Positions 8,887 to 17,670 of a stretch of DNA of 64,000 nt are shown here, piece by piece. Each line of letters begins with the position of its first letter. The first letter of the stretch is position 1. Location of the stretch: positions 1,674,001 through 1,738,000 of the forward strand of contig NZ_AP022595.1 in assembly GCF_010731875.1 (NCBI RefSeq). The letters run 5' to 3'. Below the pieces are notes generated by a model, which saw only the letters and a program-made list of their open reading frames with translations, was not told where the DNA came from and did no database searches. The translations under genes were made by a program, and so were the position numbers. Source of the DNA: Mycolicibacterium sarraceniae. GTDB lineage: Bacteria; Actinomycetota; Actinomycetes; Mycobacteriales; Mycobacteriaceae.

Positions 8887-9984
8887 ATGACCTCCCAACA
8901 CATCACACTGACACCCGAGCAGGCCGACGCGTTCGGCCGGGAACTCGACGCCATCCGCGACCGAGTGGTCGCCGACCTCGGCCAGACCGATGTCGACTAC
9001 ATCCGCCGCGTCATCAAGGCCCAGCGCGCGATGGAAATCGGCGGCCGCGCCCTGCTGTTCGGCGGCATCTTCCCACCGGCCTGGCTGGCCGGCACCGCGC
9101 TACTCGCGGTCTCAAAGATCCTGGACAACATGGAGATCGGCCACAACGTCATGCACGGTCAGTACGAGTGGACCGGTGACCCGGCGCTGGCCGGCCGCAC
9201 CTTCGAGTGGGACACCGCCTGCCCGGCCGACCAGTGGCGGCACTCGCACAACTTCTCCCACCACACCTTCACCAATATCGTCGGTATGGACCGCGACATC
9301 GGCTACGGCATCCTGCGGATGAGCCCAGATCAGCGCTGGCGGCCCTACTACCTGGGCAACCCGGTGTACGCCTTCTTGCTTATGGTGCTTTTCCAGTACG
9401 GCGTCGCCCTGCACGAGCTGGAGACCGACCGCATCCTGGCCGGCGAGATCTCAATGGCCGACAAGCGTGACGTGGCGCGCGAGATCTGGCGCAAGACCCG
9501 CCGCCAGCTGCTCAAGGACTACGTGGCCTTCCCGCTGCTGGCCGGACCGATGGCCCCGGTTGTCTTCACCGGCAACCTGACGGCCAATCTGATCCGCAAC
9601 GTGTGGTCCTATGCGATCATCTTCTGTGGTCATTTTCCTTACGGCACAAAGGAATTCACCGTCGAAGAGACCCGCAACGAGTCGCGCGGCCAGTGGTGCC
9701 TCCGGCAGATCCTCGGCTCGGCAAACCTGACCGGCGGCAAGCTGTTCCATGTGCTGTCGGGCAACCTGTCTCACCAGATCGAGCACCACCTGTTCCCCGA
9801 CGTGCCCGCCCGCCGCTACGCCGAGATGGGGCCGCACGTTCGCGAGATTTGCGAGCGCTACGGCGTCCCGTACAACGCAGGGCCGCTGCCCAAGCAGTTC
9901 GCCACCGTGGTGCGCAAGATCGTCACGCTGGCCTTGCCGACGCGGCAGCGTCGCGAAGCCGACGAACTGGTCCAGGCCGCCTGA
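8887..9984 (+). CDS. desA3: Stearoyl-CoA 9-desaturase, membrane type (DesA3-like)
   Basis: A 365-residue integral membrane di-iron desaturase that should insert the delta-9 double bond in stearoyl-CoA to make oleoyl-CoA for membrane lipids. The three histidine boxes are intact: HNVMHG at 86-91, HSHNFSHH at 119-126 and HQIEHH at 296-301. Hydrophobic segments lie around residues 55-80 and 150-170 and around 215-240. It is the second gene of the reductase-desaturase operon. Its TGA at 9982-9984 directly abuts the stop of the convergent glycosyltransferase with no spacer. Confidence 0.93.
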   Translation: MTSQHITLTPEQADAFGRELDAIRDRVVADLGQTDVDYIRRVIKAQRAMEIGGRALLFGGIFPPAWLAGTALLAVSKILDNMEIGHNVMHGQYEWTGDPALAGRTFEWDTACPADQWRHSHNFSHHTFTNIVGMDRDIGYGILRMSPDQRWRPYYLGNPVYAFLLMVLFQYGVALHELETDRILAGEISMADKRDVAREIWRKTRRQLLKDYVAFPLLAGPMAPVVFTGNLTANLIRNVWSYAIIFCGHFPYGTKEFTVEETRNESRGQWCLRQILGSANLTGGKLFHVLSGNLSHQIEHHLFPDVPARRYAEMGPHVREICERYGVPYNAGPLPKQFATVVRKIVTLALPTRQRREADELVQAA

Positions 9985-11889
9985 TTACTTCGGCTTGGTC
10001 AGGTCGTAGACATTGGTATCGCCGACCTGGGTGACCGCGAACGTCGTGGTGACCCAGTCGGTGATTCCGCTGTGGTTGCGATTGTCGGGCCACCCGCCGG
10101 GCTTGCCCCGCCAGTCGCGCTGAACCACGTAGTACGTCACCTGGCCGGCGGACACGTCCGCCTTGAACTGGCCAAGGCTCGGCACCGGGTCGGCGCCGGT
10201 GAACCCGCCGATGGCCATAACCGCGGTGCCGGAGGACAATTCGAGATTCGCCGCGGTCGATGAACCGACCGTCGCCGCCGACCACTTCGTCTTGGTGCCA
10301 CGCAACATCGTGTCCAATGCGGCGTTGTCCTCGGGCTGGTTGAAGGCCCGCACAAACGCAGGCTCGGCGCGCGCGGGCCCGACGGTGGGGCCACCACCGC
10401 GATGGGCTGCACCGAGCGTGGCCACCGCATAGGCCGTCGGGCCGGCCAGGACCGCGCTCACCCCGAGTGCGGCGGCAGCCACCGCCACCCGGCGCCGGCG
10501 CGGCGCAGACACCGCGAGTGCGCCGGCGGCGAGCACGGTGCCGATCAGGATGATCCACCGCAGGGCGGGCAACCACCCTTCGTTGCGGCCCAACACCCAC
10601 CAACTCCACACACCCGTCACCCCGACCAGGGCGGTCAGACCGATACGGCCGAATCGGGACTCGCGGCGCACCCACATCTCGTGGGCCCCGATCGCCACCA
10701 CGCCGGCCACCGCCGGTGCCAGCGACAGGCAGTAGTACGGGTGCACCTTGCCCTTCATGAAGCTCAGCACCAGGCCGTCGGCGAGCAGCCATCCGCCGAA
10801 CAACAGAGCACCGGCCCGCACCCGGTCGGTGCGCGGGGCCCGGCCGCGCGATACCAACACGAGAACGAAAGCGAGCAGCGCCGCTGGGACCAGCCAGGCG
10901 ATCTCGAAACCGAACTCGCCGGAGAACAGCCGGCTCAGTCCTTCGTTCTGGTCCATCCCGCCGAAGCCGCCGAGATGACTGAGCTGACTGCCCGCCGAGT
11001 TACCGATCGGATCGCTCGGTCCCATGCTCATGTGATTGCGGCCGGCCACCCGGGTGAAACCGTTGTAGCCCAGCACCAGATCCATGAAGCTGTTGTCGGT
11101 CGAGCCTGCGATGAAGGGCCGCGACGACGCCGGCCACACCACGGTGAGGACCACGAACCAGCCCGCCGACACCAGGAACGCGGCCATCGCGCCGAGCAGG
11201 TGCAGGATCCGCGCCCGCACCGTTGTCGGGGCCGCGATCAGGTAGACCAGCCCGACGGCCGGGACCACCAGGAGCCCTTCGAGCATCTTGGCCAGGAACG
11301 CGAAACCCAGGGCGACACCCGCCCAGGCCAGCCACTTGCCGCTGGCGCGCTCGAGTGCCCGTACCGTGCAGTACGCCGAGGCCATCATCAGCAGCACCAT
11401 CGCGGCGTCGGGGTTGTTGAACCGGAACATCAGCGCGGCCACCGGCGTGAGTGCCAGGGCAGCGCCCGCCAGCAGACCGGCCCGCGGGCCGCAGATGCGG
11501 GCCACCGCGGCGTAGAGCAGGGCAACCGTGGCCACCGCCATCAGCGCCTCGGGGATCAGCATGCTGGCGCTGCTGAAGCCGAACAGCTGACCGGAGAGCC
11601 CCATCACCCATTGCGACACCGGCGGTTTGTCGACGGTGATGAAGTTGGCCGAGTCGAGTGAGCCGAACAGCAGCGCTTCCCAGTTCTTGGAGCCAGCCTG
11701 CGCGGCACCGGCGTAGAACTGGTTTCCCATCCCGTTGACGGTGATGTTCCACAGGTACATGACCGCAGTGCCGACCAGTAGCACCACCAACCCGGCACGC
11801 TCCCATCGTGACGAGCGAGCCGGTGGTGTGGCGACCTCGGCGGAGTCCTGCGGCAGCGAGGCCTGACACGTCGTTGTCACATTCGCCAT
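9985..11889 (-). CDS. Polytopic glycosyltransferase (ArnT/PMT, GT39-like)
   Basis: A 634-residue membrane protein with about a dozen hydrophobic helices. The first periplasmic loop carries ITVDKPPVSQW, the acidic/DKPP element of PMT_2-type glycosyltransferases that use polyprenyl-phosphate sugars. The soluble C-terminal part (IGGFTGADPVPSLGQFKADV, then TYYVVQRDW) matches the extra domain of YkcB-like putative mannosyltransferases. It probably glycosylates a lipid or protein on the outer face; the acceptor is unknown. It lies 50 bp downstream of upp on the same strand and may be cotranscribed, although nothing links it to uracil use. Confidence 0.82.
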   Translation of the reverse strand: MANVTTTCQASLPQDSAEVATPPARSSRWERAGLVVLLVGTAVMYLWNITVNGMGNQFYAGAAQAGSKNWEALLFGSLDSANFITVDKPPVSQWVMGLSGQLFGFSSASMLIPEALMAVATVALLYAAVARICGPRAGLLAGAALALTPVAALMFRFNNPDAAMVLLMMASAYCTVRALERASGKWLAWAGVALGFAFLAKMLEGLLVVPAVGLVYLIAAPTTVRARILHLLGAMAAFLVSAGWFVVLTVVWPASSRPFIAGSTDNSFMDLVLGYNGFTRVAGRNHMSMGPSDPIGNSAGSQLSHLGGFGGMDQNEGLSRLFSGEFGFEIAWLVPAALLAFVLVLVSRGRAPRTDRVRAGALLFGGWLLADGLVLSFMKGKVHPYYCLSLAPAVAGVVAIGAHEMWVRRESRFGRIGLTALVGVTGVWSWWVLGRNEGWLPALRWIILIGTVLAAGALAVSAPRRRRVAVAAAALGVSAVLAGPTAYAVATLGAAHRGGGPTVGPARAEPAFVRAFNQPEDNAALDTMLRGTKTKWSAATVGSSTAANLELSSGTAVMAIGGFTGADPVPSLGQFKADVSAGQVTYYVVQRDWRGKPGGWPDNRNHSGITDWVTTTFAVTQVGDTNVYDLTKPK

Positions 11890-11939
11890 TGACCCATCTC
11901 CGCCTGATCATTGCCTGGGAGAGGGCTGTGGACAATGTT

Positions 11940-12569
11940 TCATTTGGTGCCGAACAGCCGATCCCCGGCATCGCCGAGGCCCGGCACGATGTAGCTCTGC
12001 TCGTCGAGGCCGCGGTCCACCGCCGCGGTGTAGATCGGCACCTCGGGATGGGCGTCGTGCAGTGCGGCGATGCCCTCCGGGCAGGTGAGTAGGCAGACGA
12101 ACTTGATGGACCGGGGCCGGAACTCTTTGAGCCGGTCGACCGCCGCGACGGCTGAGTTGCCGGTGGCCAGCATCGGGTCGACGACCACGACCTGGCGCTC
12201 GTGCAGGTCGCTGGGCATCTTGAAGTAGTACTCAACGGCGACAAGCGTTTTCGGATCCCGGTACAGGCCGATGTGGCCGATGCGTGCGCCCGGGACCACG
12301 GTCAGCATCCCGTCCAGGATGCCGGTTCCGGCCCGCAGGATCGAGACGAACACCAGCTTCTTGCCGTCAATGACGCTGCCGGCGGTGGTTTCCAGCGGGG
12401 TCCGCACCTCGATCTGGTGGGTCGGGGTGTCGCGTAGCACCTCGTAGGCGAGCAGCGTCGAGATCTCGTTGGCCAGGCGCCGAAACGTGTTGGTTGACGT
12501 CTCCTCGCGGCGCATCAGGGTCAGCTTGTGCTGCACCAGCGGGTGATCGATCACATGGATATCGCGCAT
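11940..12569 (-). CDS. upp: Uracil phosphoribosyltransferase
   Basis: Converts uracil and PRPP to UMP. The 209 residues match the usual length and show [12 protein letters not shown], the PRPP loop [16 protein letters not shown] and the C-terminal uracil-binding [16 protein letters not shown]. The ATG overlaps the stop of the DUF1688 gene (ATGA at 12569-12566 region), making it the last gene of urc1-urc4-upp. In the fungal URC pathway the phosphoribosyltransferase (Urc6) supplies the UMP that is then degraded, so here upp may serve catabolism as well as salvage. Confidence 0.95.
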   Translation of the reverse strand: MRDIHVIDHPLVQHKLTLMRREETSTNTFRRLANEISTLLAYEVLRDTPTHQIEVRTPLETTAGSVIDGKKLVFVSILRAGTGILDGMLTVVPGARIGHIGLYRDPKTLVAVEYYFKMPSDLHERQVVVVDPMLATGNSAVAAVDRLKEFRPRSIKFVCLLTCPEGIAALHDAHPEVPIYTAAVDRGLDEQSYIVPGLGDAGDRLFGTK

Positions 12570-13792
12570 CAGAACACCGTGCCATCACTGACGATCGACA
12601 GTGGCGGCAGGCCCCCGCGCAGCTGCTGGGCGAGCGTCCGGCCGGCTGCCCAGGTGCCGCCCTCCAGGATCCGCGCCAGCGGCATCTGCGCGGCGTCCAC
12701 CCCCAATTGTTCGCGGACCAGGGGGGCCAGCTCGTCCAGCAACGTCACCGTCAGTGCTCGCCACTCGACCACCAATTCATCTGGGGCGGTGAAAGTTCGG
12801 GCAGCGCTGCCGGGGTCTCGCAGTCTCAGCACACCGGTGTCGAGCAGCAGGCCGCCGTTGCGGTACTCGGGCAACCCGGTCAGTTCGTCGAGATCGGTCA
12901 CCGTGCGACCGGCCCAGCCGAAAGGCTCCAACAGCGAATAGGTTAACCACTGCGAGAGTTTGTGGAACGGCATCCAACCCGCGGTCAGGCCGGACCCGCG
13001 CAATGCCCTGTGCCGCCAGCAGTCGCCGATCGGCTGGTCACCGATCATGCTGCCGCCCGGCCAGATTGGGGCCAGCGCGCTCAGGATCACGGTGAGGATG
13101 TGGTGTGCCCGGACCTCGTCGCGGCCCGGTATGGGCACCGCGTCCAGTAACCCGGCCGGCCGGCCGTCGGTACCGAAGGTCTCCGGTGCGGCGGATAGCA
13201 CCGTACCCAGCCGGCGCAGGATCGCCACCCGGCCGTCGAGCCCGACCAGCGGGTTGGTGGCGCCGTTCTGGAATGCCGCACTGAGCTTCTCGGTGGTCAG
13301 GGCGGCCAGCCCGGCGGCGTCGGCGCGCAGCGGATCGCCGGGATCTGATGAGAACAAGCCTCCGGTGAACGCATGAAAGCTGGCCACCGCCAAGCCTTCC
13401 GAACGGCTCAGCCGAAGACACGTTCCCGGTTCGAGGTAAGACCAGGATGGGCCGGCGCCGGCGTCGAGCAGCACGCTGATCACAGTGAGATCGACCAGGG
13501 CCCGGGCATCGGCACCGGTGAGGAGACTTTTGCGGTCGACCCCACCGGCCTCGAAATGGCGCCACCGGCTGTGGAACGGGATCTGCAGGTCCGGATAGCT
13601 GTCCCGGGTGACCTCGGCGACCAGCGCCGCAGCGGACGCCAGCGCCTCGGCGTCAACGGTGAACCACGGAGACTCCCCGGCGCGAGCTCGCTCGGTCAAG
13701 AACCGAGCCCGCGCCCGCACGGCGCGCGTGCTGCGCAGTGCCGCGGTGGCGCCCGCCGGGGTGTCGGCGTCGACCTCGATAGCCGAACCCAT
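12569..13792 (-). CDS. URC4-like protein (DUF1688), uracil catabolism
   Basis: A 407-residue protein of the DUF1688 family, recognised by [42 protein letters not shown] and the closing [12 protein letters not shown] block. The fungal member Urc4 is required for uracil catabolism, downstream of ring opening; its exact reaction was not established as far as I know. The ATG at 13792 overlaps the urc1 stop (ATGA) and its own stop overlaps the upp start, so all three are translationally linked. There is no signal peptide or membrane segment, so it is probably cytosolic. Confidence 0.87.
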   Translation of the reverse strand: MGSAIEVDADTPAGATAALRSTRAVRARARFLTERARAGESPWFTVDAEALASAAALVAEVTRDSYPDLQIPFHSRWRHFEAGGVDRKSLLTGADARALVDLTVISVLLDAGAGPSWSYLEPGTCLRLSRSEGLAVASFHAFTGGLFSSDPGDPLRADAAGLAALTTEKLSAAFQNGATNPLVGLDGRVAILRRLGTVLSAAPETFGTDGRPAGLLDAVPIPGRDEVRAHHILTVILSALAPIWPGGSMIGDQPIGDCWRHRALRGSGLTAGWMPFHKLSQWLTYSLLEPFGWAGRTVTDLDELTGLPEYRNGGLLLDTGVLRLRDPGSAARTFTAPDELVVEWRALTVTLLDELAPLVREQLGVDAAQMPLARILEGGTWAAGRTLAQQLRGGLPPLSIVSDGTVF

Positions 13793-15045
13793 CAGCCCTC
13801 CAGTCCGCGGCCCTTGGCCTTCCTCAGCTCCTCGGCGTCGGGCACCGGGCCGGGCGTGAAGTAGCCGGCCGCCATTTTGGCGTCGATCTCCACCCGCGCA
13901 TCGGCCGGGATCAGCTCGTCGGGGATGTTGACGCGTTCGCTCACCTCGATCCCCGAGCCTACGATCGCGTCGTACTTCATATTGCTCATCGAGACCAGGC
14001 GATGGATCTTGCGAATCCCTAACCAGTGCAGTGCATCCGGCATCAGCTCTTGGAAACGCATGTCCTGGACGCCGGCAACGCATTCGGTGCGGGCGAAATA
14101 CGCCTCGGCGGTGTCGCCACCATCCTGACGCTTGCGGGCGTTGTAGACCAGGAACTTGGTCACCTCGCCCAGCGCGCGGCCCTCCTTGCGGGAGTAAGCC
14201 ACCAGTCCAACCCCGCCCCGTTGCGCACCGAGGATGCATTCCTCGATGGCATGGGTCAGATAGGGCCGGCACGTACAGATATCGGAGCCGAACACATCCG
14301 AGCCGTTGCACTCGTCATGCACCCGGGCGGTCAGTTCCACCGCAGGATCGGTGAGATCGTGTGCGGCGCCGAAGATATAGAGGGTCTGGCCACCGATCGG
14401 CGGAAGGAATACCGCAAGATCCGGGCGGGTGACCAATTCGGGGTACATACCGCCGGTCTCCTCGAACAACACGCGGCGCAAATGAGCCTCGCTGCAGCCG
14501 AACCGTTCTGCGACACCGGGCAGATACCAGACCGGTTCGATCGCGACCTTGGTCACCAGTGCCGCCCCACCGGACAGCAGCACCTGACCGTCGGGAACCA
14601 GCCGGCCCTTGTCGATGGCGTCGGCGACCTCCGGCAGGATCACGTGTGCCTTGGTCACTGCGATCGTCGGGCGGATGTCCTGGCCGTTGGCCAGGTCGGC
14701 GGCGAAGGCGTCAGCCACCATCGCGCCCCACGGGTCCAGGCTGACGATCGCCGTGGGATTGCCCCACTGCGGGTAGGGGCCGATGCTGTCGGTGGGGGAG
14801 GTATTGGTCAGGTCCGCGCGATGGTCGCGGGACAGGGCGCCGGCCGCGACGGCCAGCGCGCGATACACGCTGTAAGAGCCGCTGTGGGTGCCGATGACGT
14901 TACGGTGGCTGCGAGTGCTGGTGGTGCCGATCAGCGGTCCGCGCTCGCCTGCGGTGGCTGCGCCCCAGCTGATCGGCAGGGCGCCTTCGGCGCCGCGGTG
15001 CGATGTCAGCCGGATGTGCCCGGGGCCCTTCGGTGCGGCAGACAT
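13792..15045 (-). CDS. URC1-like GTP cyclohydrolase II homologue, uracil catabolism
   Basis: A 417-residue relative of RibA. The zinc ligands are Cys246, Cys257 and Cys259 (HDECNGSDVFGSDICTC), and YSRKEGRALGEVTKF corresponds to the RibA Y-R-EGRG catalytic loop, with A replacing a Gly. It has a long N-terminal extension (residues 1-200) without a DHBP synthase domain. That architecture and the adjacent DUF1688 and upp genes identify it as Urc1, thought to act on the pyrimidine ring of UMP rather than in riboflavin synthesis. A good ribosome binding site (GAGGAG) precedes ATG 15045. It is the first gene of the operon. Confidence 0.88.
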   Translation of the reverse strand: MSAAPKGPGHIRLTSHRGAEGALPISWGAATAGERGPLIGTTSTRSHRNVIGTHSGSYSVYRALAVAAGALSRDHRADLTNTSPTDSIGPYPQWGNPTAIVSLDPWGAMVADAFAADLANGQDIRPTIAVTKAHVILPEVADAIDKGRLVPDGQVLLSGGAALVTKVAIEPVWYLPGVAERFGCSEAHLRRVLFEETGGMYPELVTRPDLAVFLPPIGGQTLYIFGAAHDLTDPAVELTARVHDECNGSDVFGSDICTCRPYLTHAIEECILGAQRGGVGLVAYSRKEGRALGEVTKFLVYNARKRQDGGDTAEAYFARTECVAGVQDMRFQELMPDALHWLGIRKIHRLVSMSNMKYDAIVGSGIEVSERVNIPDELIPADARVEIDAKMAAGYFTPGPVPDAEELRKAKGRGLEG

Positions 15046-15542
15046 GTTTGCTCCTCTAATCCAGGAGATCCGGCGGTCGGCTGGGTGCCGACCCGCAGGA
15101 AAGGCGCAAGTTTAGTCATATTGCGCGGTGCGTGCCGGGAAGGAATGTAGCCGCGCTAAAGAACCCTGTTGGTAATCCCGTTCGCGACCCTCAGTGGGAG
15201 TCAGGTTTCACTCCGTTATGAAGCCATATCCGATGCGCGCGCCACTCACTGTACAGCGCAAATAAGAGACGGCCCAAAGCAAGCCGGATGTCTCCGCGGT
15301 CAAGAGAAACCCTCGACGTTGCGAAATGAAATGCGCCAGACGAACGATGTTTTCTGTGCTCATCGGCCGGAAAGCGCAGCTGATGGTGGATATCTTCACC
15401 GCGACTCAAGGCTGGCGATAATAGTTGGCTACGACTGTGGTTTTGGTATCGGCGTAGATGTTTCGCTACCGCGTAAACACTCTCGGCAGTCTGGGTGCGA
15501 GCGCCGATCAACGGCCCACGTTCTCTTGCCCGTGTCGAGCGC
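15046..15542. other. Gene-poor stretch of lower GC upstream of the URC operon
   Basis: No convincing gene was found on either strand in about 500 bp. Open frames here show no family motifs. The base composition is visibly more AT-rich than the flanks, with runs such as GAAATGAAATGC and GATAATAGTTGG. The first 150 bp should hold the urc1 promoter and leader. The rest may be old noncoding or acquired DNA. Confidence 0.5.
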
Positions 15543-16183
15543 TCACATCCCGAAGCGGGCGTTCCGTACGGCGTCGACGGCGGCCTGGGGTCCAGATACC
15601 GCCACTTGGGCTGCGGCCTGCCTGCCGAAGAGGTAGAGCAGTAGTTCGCCGGGCGAGCCGTTGAGCTCTGCAACGGGATCGCCTGTTCGGACAGTGATCC
15701 GTTGCTGGGTTCCCCTCCACACGATGTCGAGTCCGACTTCGTCGATCCGACGGCTCAAAAACCGGCTGCCGCGCTGGACGTTTCGCCAGAGGGCATTTTC
15801 CAGCGCGGGCGTCAGATCGTCACGAGGGCCCAGCCTGTTGGCTCGGCGGACGTCCTCATGGTGGACGAAGAACTCGCTGAGGCTCGCGAAGGACCGGACC
15901 CAGGGCACTCGGAAGAACCCCGGGGGGCCGGACTGGAGTCGTGCGACGAGCCAGCTGAATTAGCGGCGTTCGACCATGGCCGTCGTGCGGCGTTCTGCAA
16001 AACGTGCGGGAGGTCCAGGCAGGACGAGACATGGGGCAACGATCGGATCACGCTCGCGGAGCACGAGGTGGGCGTCAGTTTTCGGATTGTCCTTCCCTCG
16101 AGGAGGGGCGAAGCGCCCGTTCCGGATCGCCGCGACGGCGGCAGGTGGTGGGCGTCGAAGGTCTGCGCGGCGTCGTCACTCAA
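15543..16183 (-). pseudogene. TIGR03085/maleylpyruvate isomerase-like (DinB-fold) protein, frameshift plus nonsense
   Basis: The C-terminal half reads as a typical TIGR03085-type protein: SGPPGFFRVPWVRSF, EFFVHHEDVRRAN and PGELLLYLFGRQAAAQV. Upstream the same frame gives HLVLRERDPIVAPCLVLPG but is interrupted by a TAA at 15960-15962. Further upstream the N-terminal element LLEGRTIRKL, equivalent to the family's LCEGWTxRDL, lies in another frame, so about one base has been lost near 16075. Two independent lesions make this a decayed gene. Its probable TTG start overlaps the alcohol dehydrogenase stop, so it was once the last gene of that operon. Confidence 0.75.
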
Positions 16184-17220
16184 GGCTGGACGAGCACCCG
16201 GATTGGGTTGCCTTCGGCATGCTCGAGAATCCGGATCCCGTCCGCGATGTCTTCGAGCGGGATGATCTGACTGATCGAGCGCGACAGATCCAGCCGGCCG
16301 CGGGACACTAGCTGAGCCAGGGTTTCGATATCGGCGTTGTGGTAGCCGAGGTGGCCGAGCACCTGGCGTTGCACCAGATTGAACATCGACGTCGGCCCCA
16401 GGGTCGGTGTCTCGGCGCTCATACCGACCCCGACCAGCCGGCCGCCGATCGTCAGCGAATTCAGGGCCTGCTCGAAGGTGACTTTCAACCCGACCGCATC
16501 GAACGCGACATCCAGGTTCCGCCCGCCGGTTGCTTCAGCCAGCTTGTCGGCGAAATCGGGGTCGCGGGAATCGAATGCGTAATCGGCGCCGAGTTCCCGC
16601 GCGCGCTCGCGCACCGCCGGATTGATATCGACAGCGATCACGGGAACCGCGCCGACGAGGCGGGCCAGCTGCACGATGTGGGTCCCGACGCCGCCGACAC
16701 CCCACACCCCGACCGACTCACCGACGGCCACCTTGCCCGTATGGACCACCGCGCCGAACGGCGTCGATACCGCGTCGGCCAGGATCGCGGCCTGTTCCAG
16801 CGGCACATTGTCGGGCACCCGGGTCAGCCCCGAGGCCTGCGCGACGGTGTATTCGGCCCAGGCACCGTCATAAGCGAAGGCCATCAACTGGATTCGCATG
16901 CAGTTGGCCAGATCACCGCGCCGGCAGTTTGCGCACTTTCCGCACGGCCGCCCGGCCGCAACGACGACACGGTCATCTTCGGACCAGCCGGTGACGCCTG
17001 GGCCGAGCTTGGCGATGGTCCCCGAGGCTTCGTGTCCCTGAGTCACCACCGGGCGCTGTGCCGGAAAGGTGCCGTTGATCAGGCTCAGGTCGGAATGGCA
17101 GATACCGCAGAACGCCACCTGCACCAAGACTTCACCGTCACCCGGCTCGGGGATCGGAATATCCTCCAGTGCAACGGTTTTGGTGTCAGAATAGAAACGT
17201 TCAGCGCGCATCGTGGCCAT
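16180..17220 (-). CDS. Zinc-dependent alcohol dehydrogenase (MDR superfamily)
   Basis: A 346-residue NAD(P)-dependent alcohol dehydrogenase. The catalytic zinc site is CGICHSD with GHEASG, the structural zinc site is CGKCANCRRGDLANC, and the Rossmann motif is GVWGVGGVGTHIVQLA near residue 170. AVDINP gives the acidic residue that favours NAD. The substrate could be a primary or aromatic alcohol; sequence alone does not decide. It starts one base after the stop of the Mop-like mini-gene, so the two are probably cotranscribed. A second in-frame ATG lies at 17211. Confidence 0.9.
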   Translation of the reverse strand: MATMRAERFYSDTKTVALEDIPIPEPGDGEVLVQVAFCGICHSDLSLINGTFPAQRPVVTQGHEASGTIAKLGPGVTGWSEDDRVVVAAGRPCGKCANCRRGDLANCMRIQLMAFAYDGAWAEYTVAQASGLTRVPDNVPLEQAAILADAVSTPFGAVVHTGKVAVGESVGVWGVGGVGTHIVQLARLVGAVPVIAVDINPAVRERARELGADYAFDSRDPDFADKLAEATGGRNLDVAFDAVGLKVTFEQALNSLTIGGRLVGVGMSAETPTLGPTSMFNLVQRQVLGHLGYHNADIETLAQLVSRGRLDLSRSISQIIPLEDIADGIRILEHAEGNPIRVLVQP

Positions 17221-17221
17221 G

Positions 17222-17341
17222 TCACTCGACCCCGATCATCACCTCGGTCGACTTGGCCAACACCGTCGCCGGCTGGCCTTCGGTCAATCCGAGATCCGCG
17301 GTGATGGTGCCCTTGAGCTGATTGCGGGTCGACAAGCGCAT
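17222..17341 (-). CDS. 39-residue Mop-like (TOBE) mini-protein, internally shortened
   Basis: The sequence starts MRLSTRNQLKGTI and ends GQPATVLAKSTEVMIGVE, the two ends of a molybdate-binding Mop/TOBE domain that is normally about 70 residues. The central 30 or so residues are missing but the frame is kept. A GGAGGA ribosome binding site precedes the ATG (17341), so the peptide may still be translated. A half TOBE domain is unlikely to fold or bind molybdate. I regard it as a deletion derivative that still sits at the head of the alcohol dehydrogenase transcript. Confidence 0.65.
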   Translation of the reverse strand: MRLSTRNQLKGTITADLGLTEGQPATVLAKSTEVMIGVE

Positions 17342-17410
17342 GAAATCCTCCGTCGGTTCGATGCCCCCGAGCCTACGTCTCCGCCACGCACCGATGGCTA
17401 GAGTCGAGAG

Positions 17411-17642
17411 ATGTCGCCCAAGATCGCCACCGCCGACACCGTAGATCTGCCTGCGCTGCGCGATTTCGTGCGGCCACGGCACCATATGGTGCTCACCACT
17501 TTCCGCGCCGACGGCGCGCTGCAGAGTTCGCCGGTGACCGGCGGCGTCGACGAGCAGGGTCGGCTGGTGATCGCGAGCTATCCCCGCCGCGCGAAATCGG
17601 TCAGCATCCGTCGCGCCGGGCGGGCCAGCGCCGCGGTGCTGA
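17411..17642 (+). pseudogene. PPOX-class (F420/FMN-dependent) oxidoreductase, 3' truncated
   Basis: The first 77 or so codons match the N-terminus of the mycobacterial pyridoxamine-phosphate-oxidase-like family: LPALRDFVRPRHHMVLTTF, SSPVTGGVDEQGRLVIASY and AKSVSIRRAGRASAAVL. At about 17642 the similarity stops and the frame continues as unrelated sequence that runs into the 3' end of the convergent TetR gene. The family is usually 130-150 residues, so the C-terminal half of the beta barrel is lost. A deletion joining this gene to the TetR locus is the simplest explanation. Confidence 0.7.
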
Positions 17643-17670
17643 CCCGCGCTTCTCACAGTGAAAGCTGGTG

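Noticed and set aside
10402..11661. 419-codon plus-strand open frame
   Set aside because: It lies antisense within the membrane glycosyltransferase, is full of Arg/His/Gln as expected from the complementary strand of high-GC coding DNA, and has no family motif.
15191..15673. 160-codon minus-strand open frame
   Set aside because: It spans the AT-richer intergenic region and part of the pseudogene in the wrong frame, with no motif, ribosome binding site or typical codon use.
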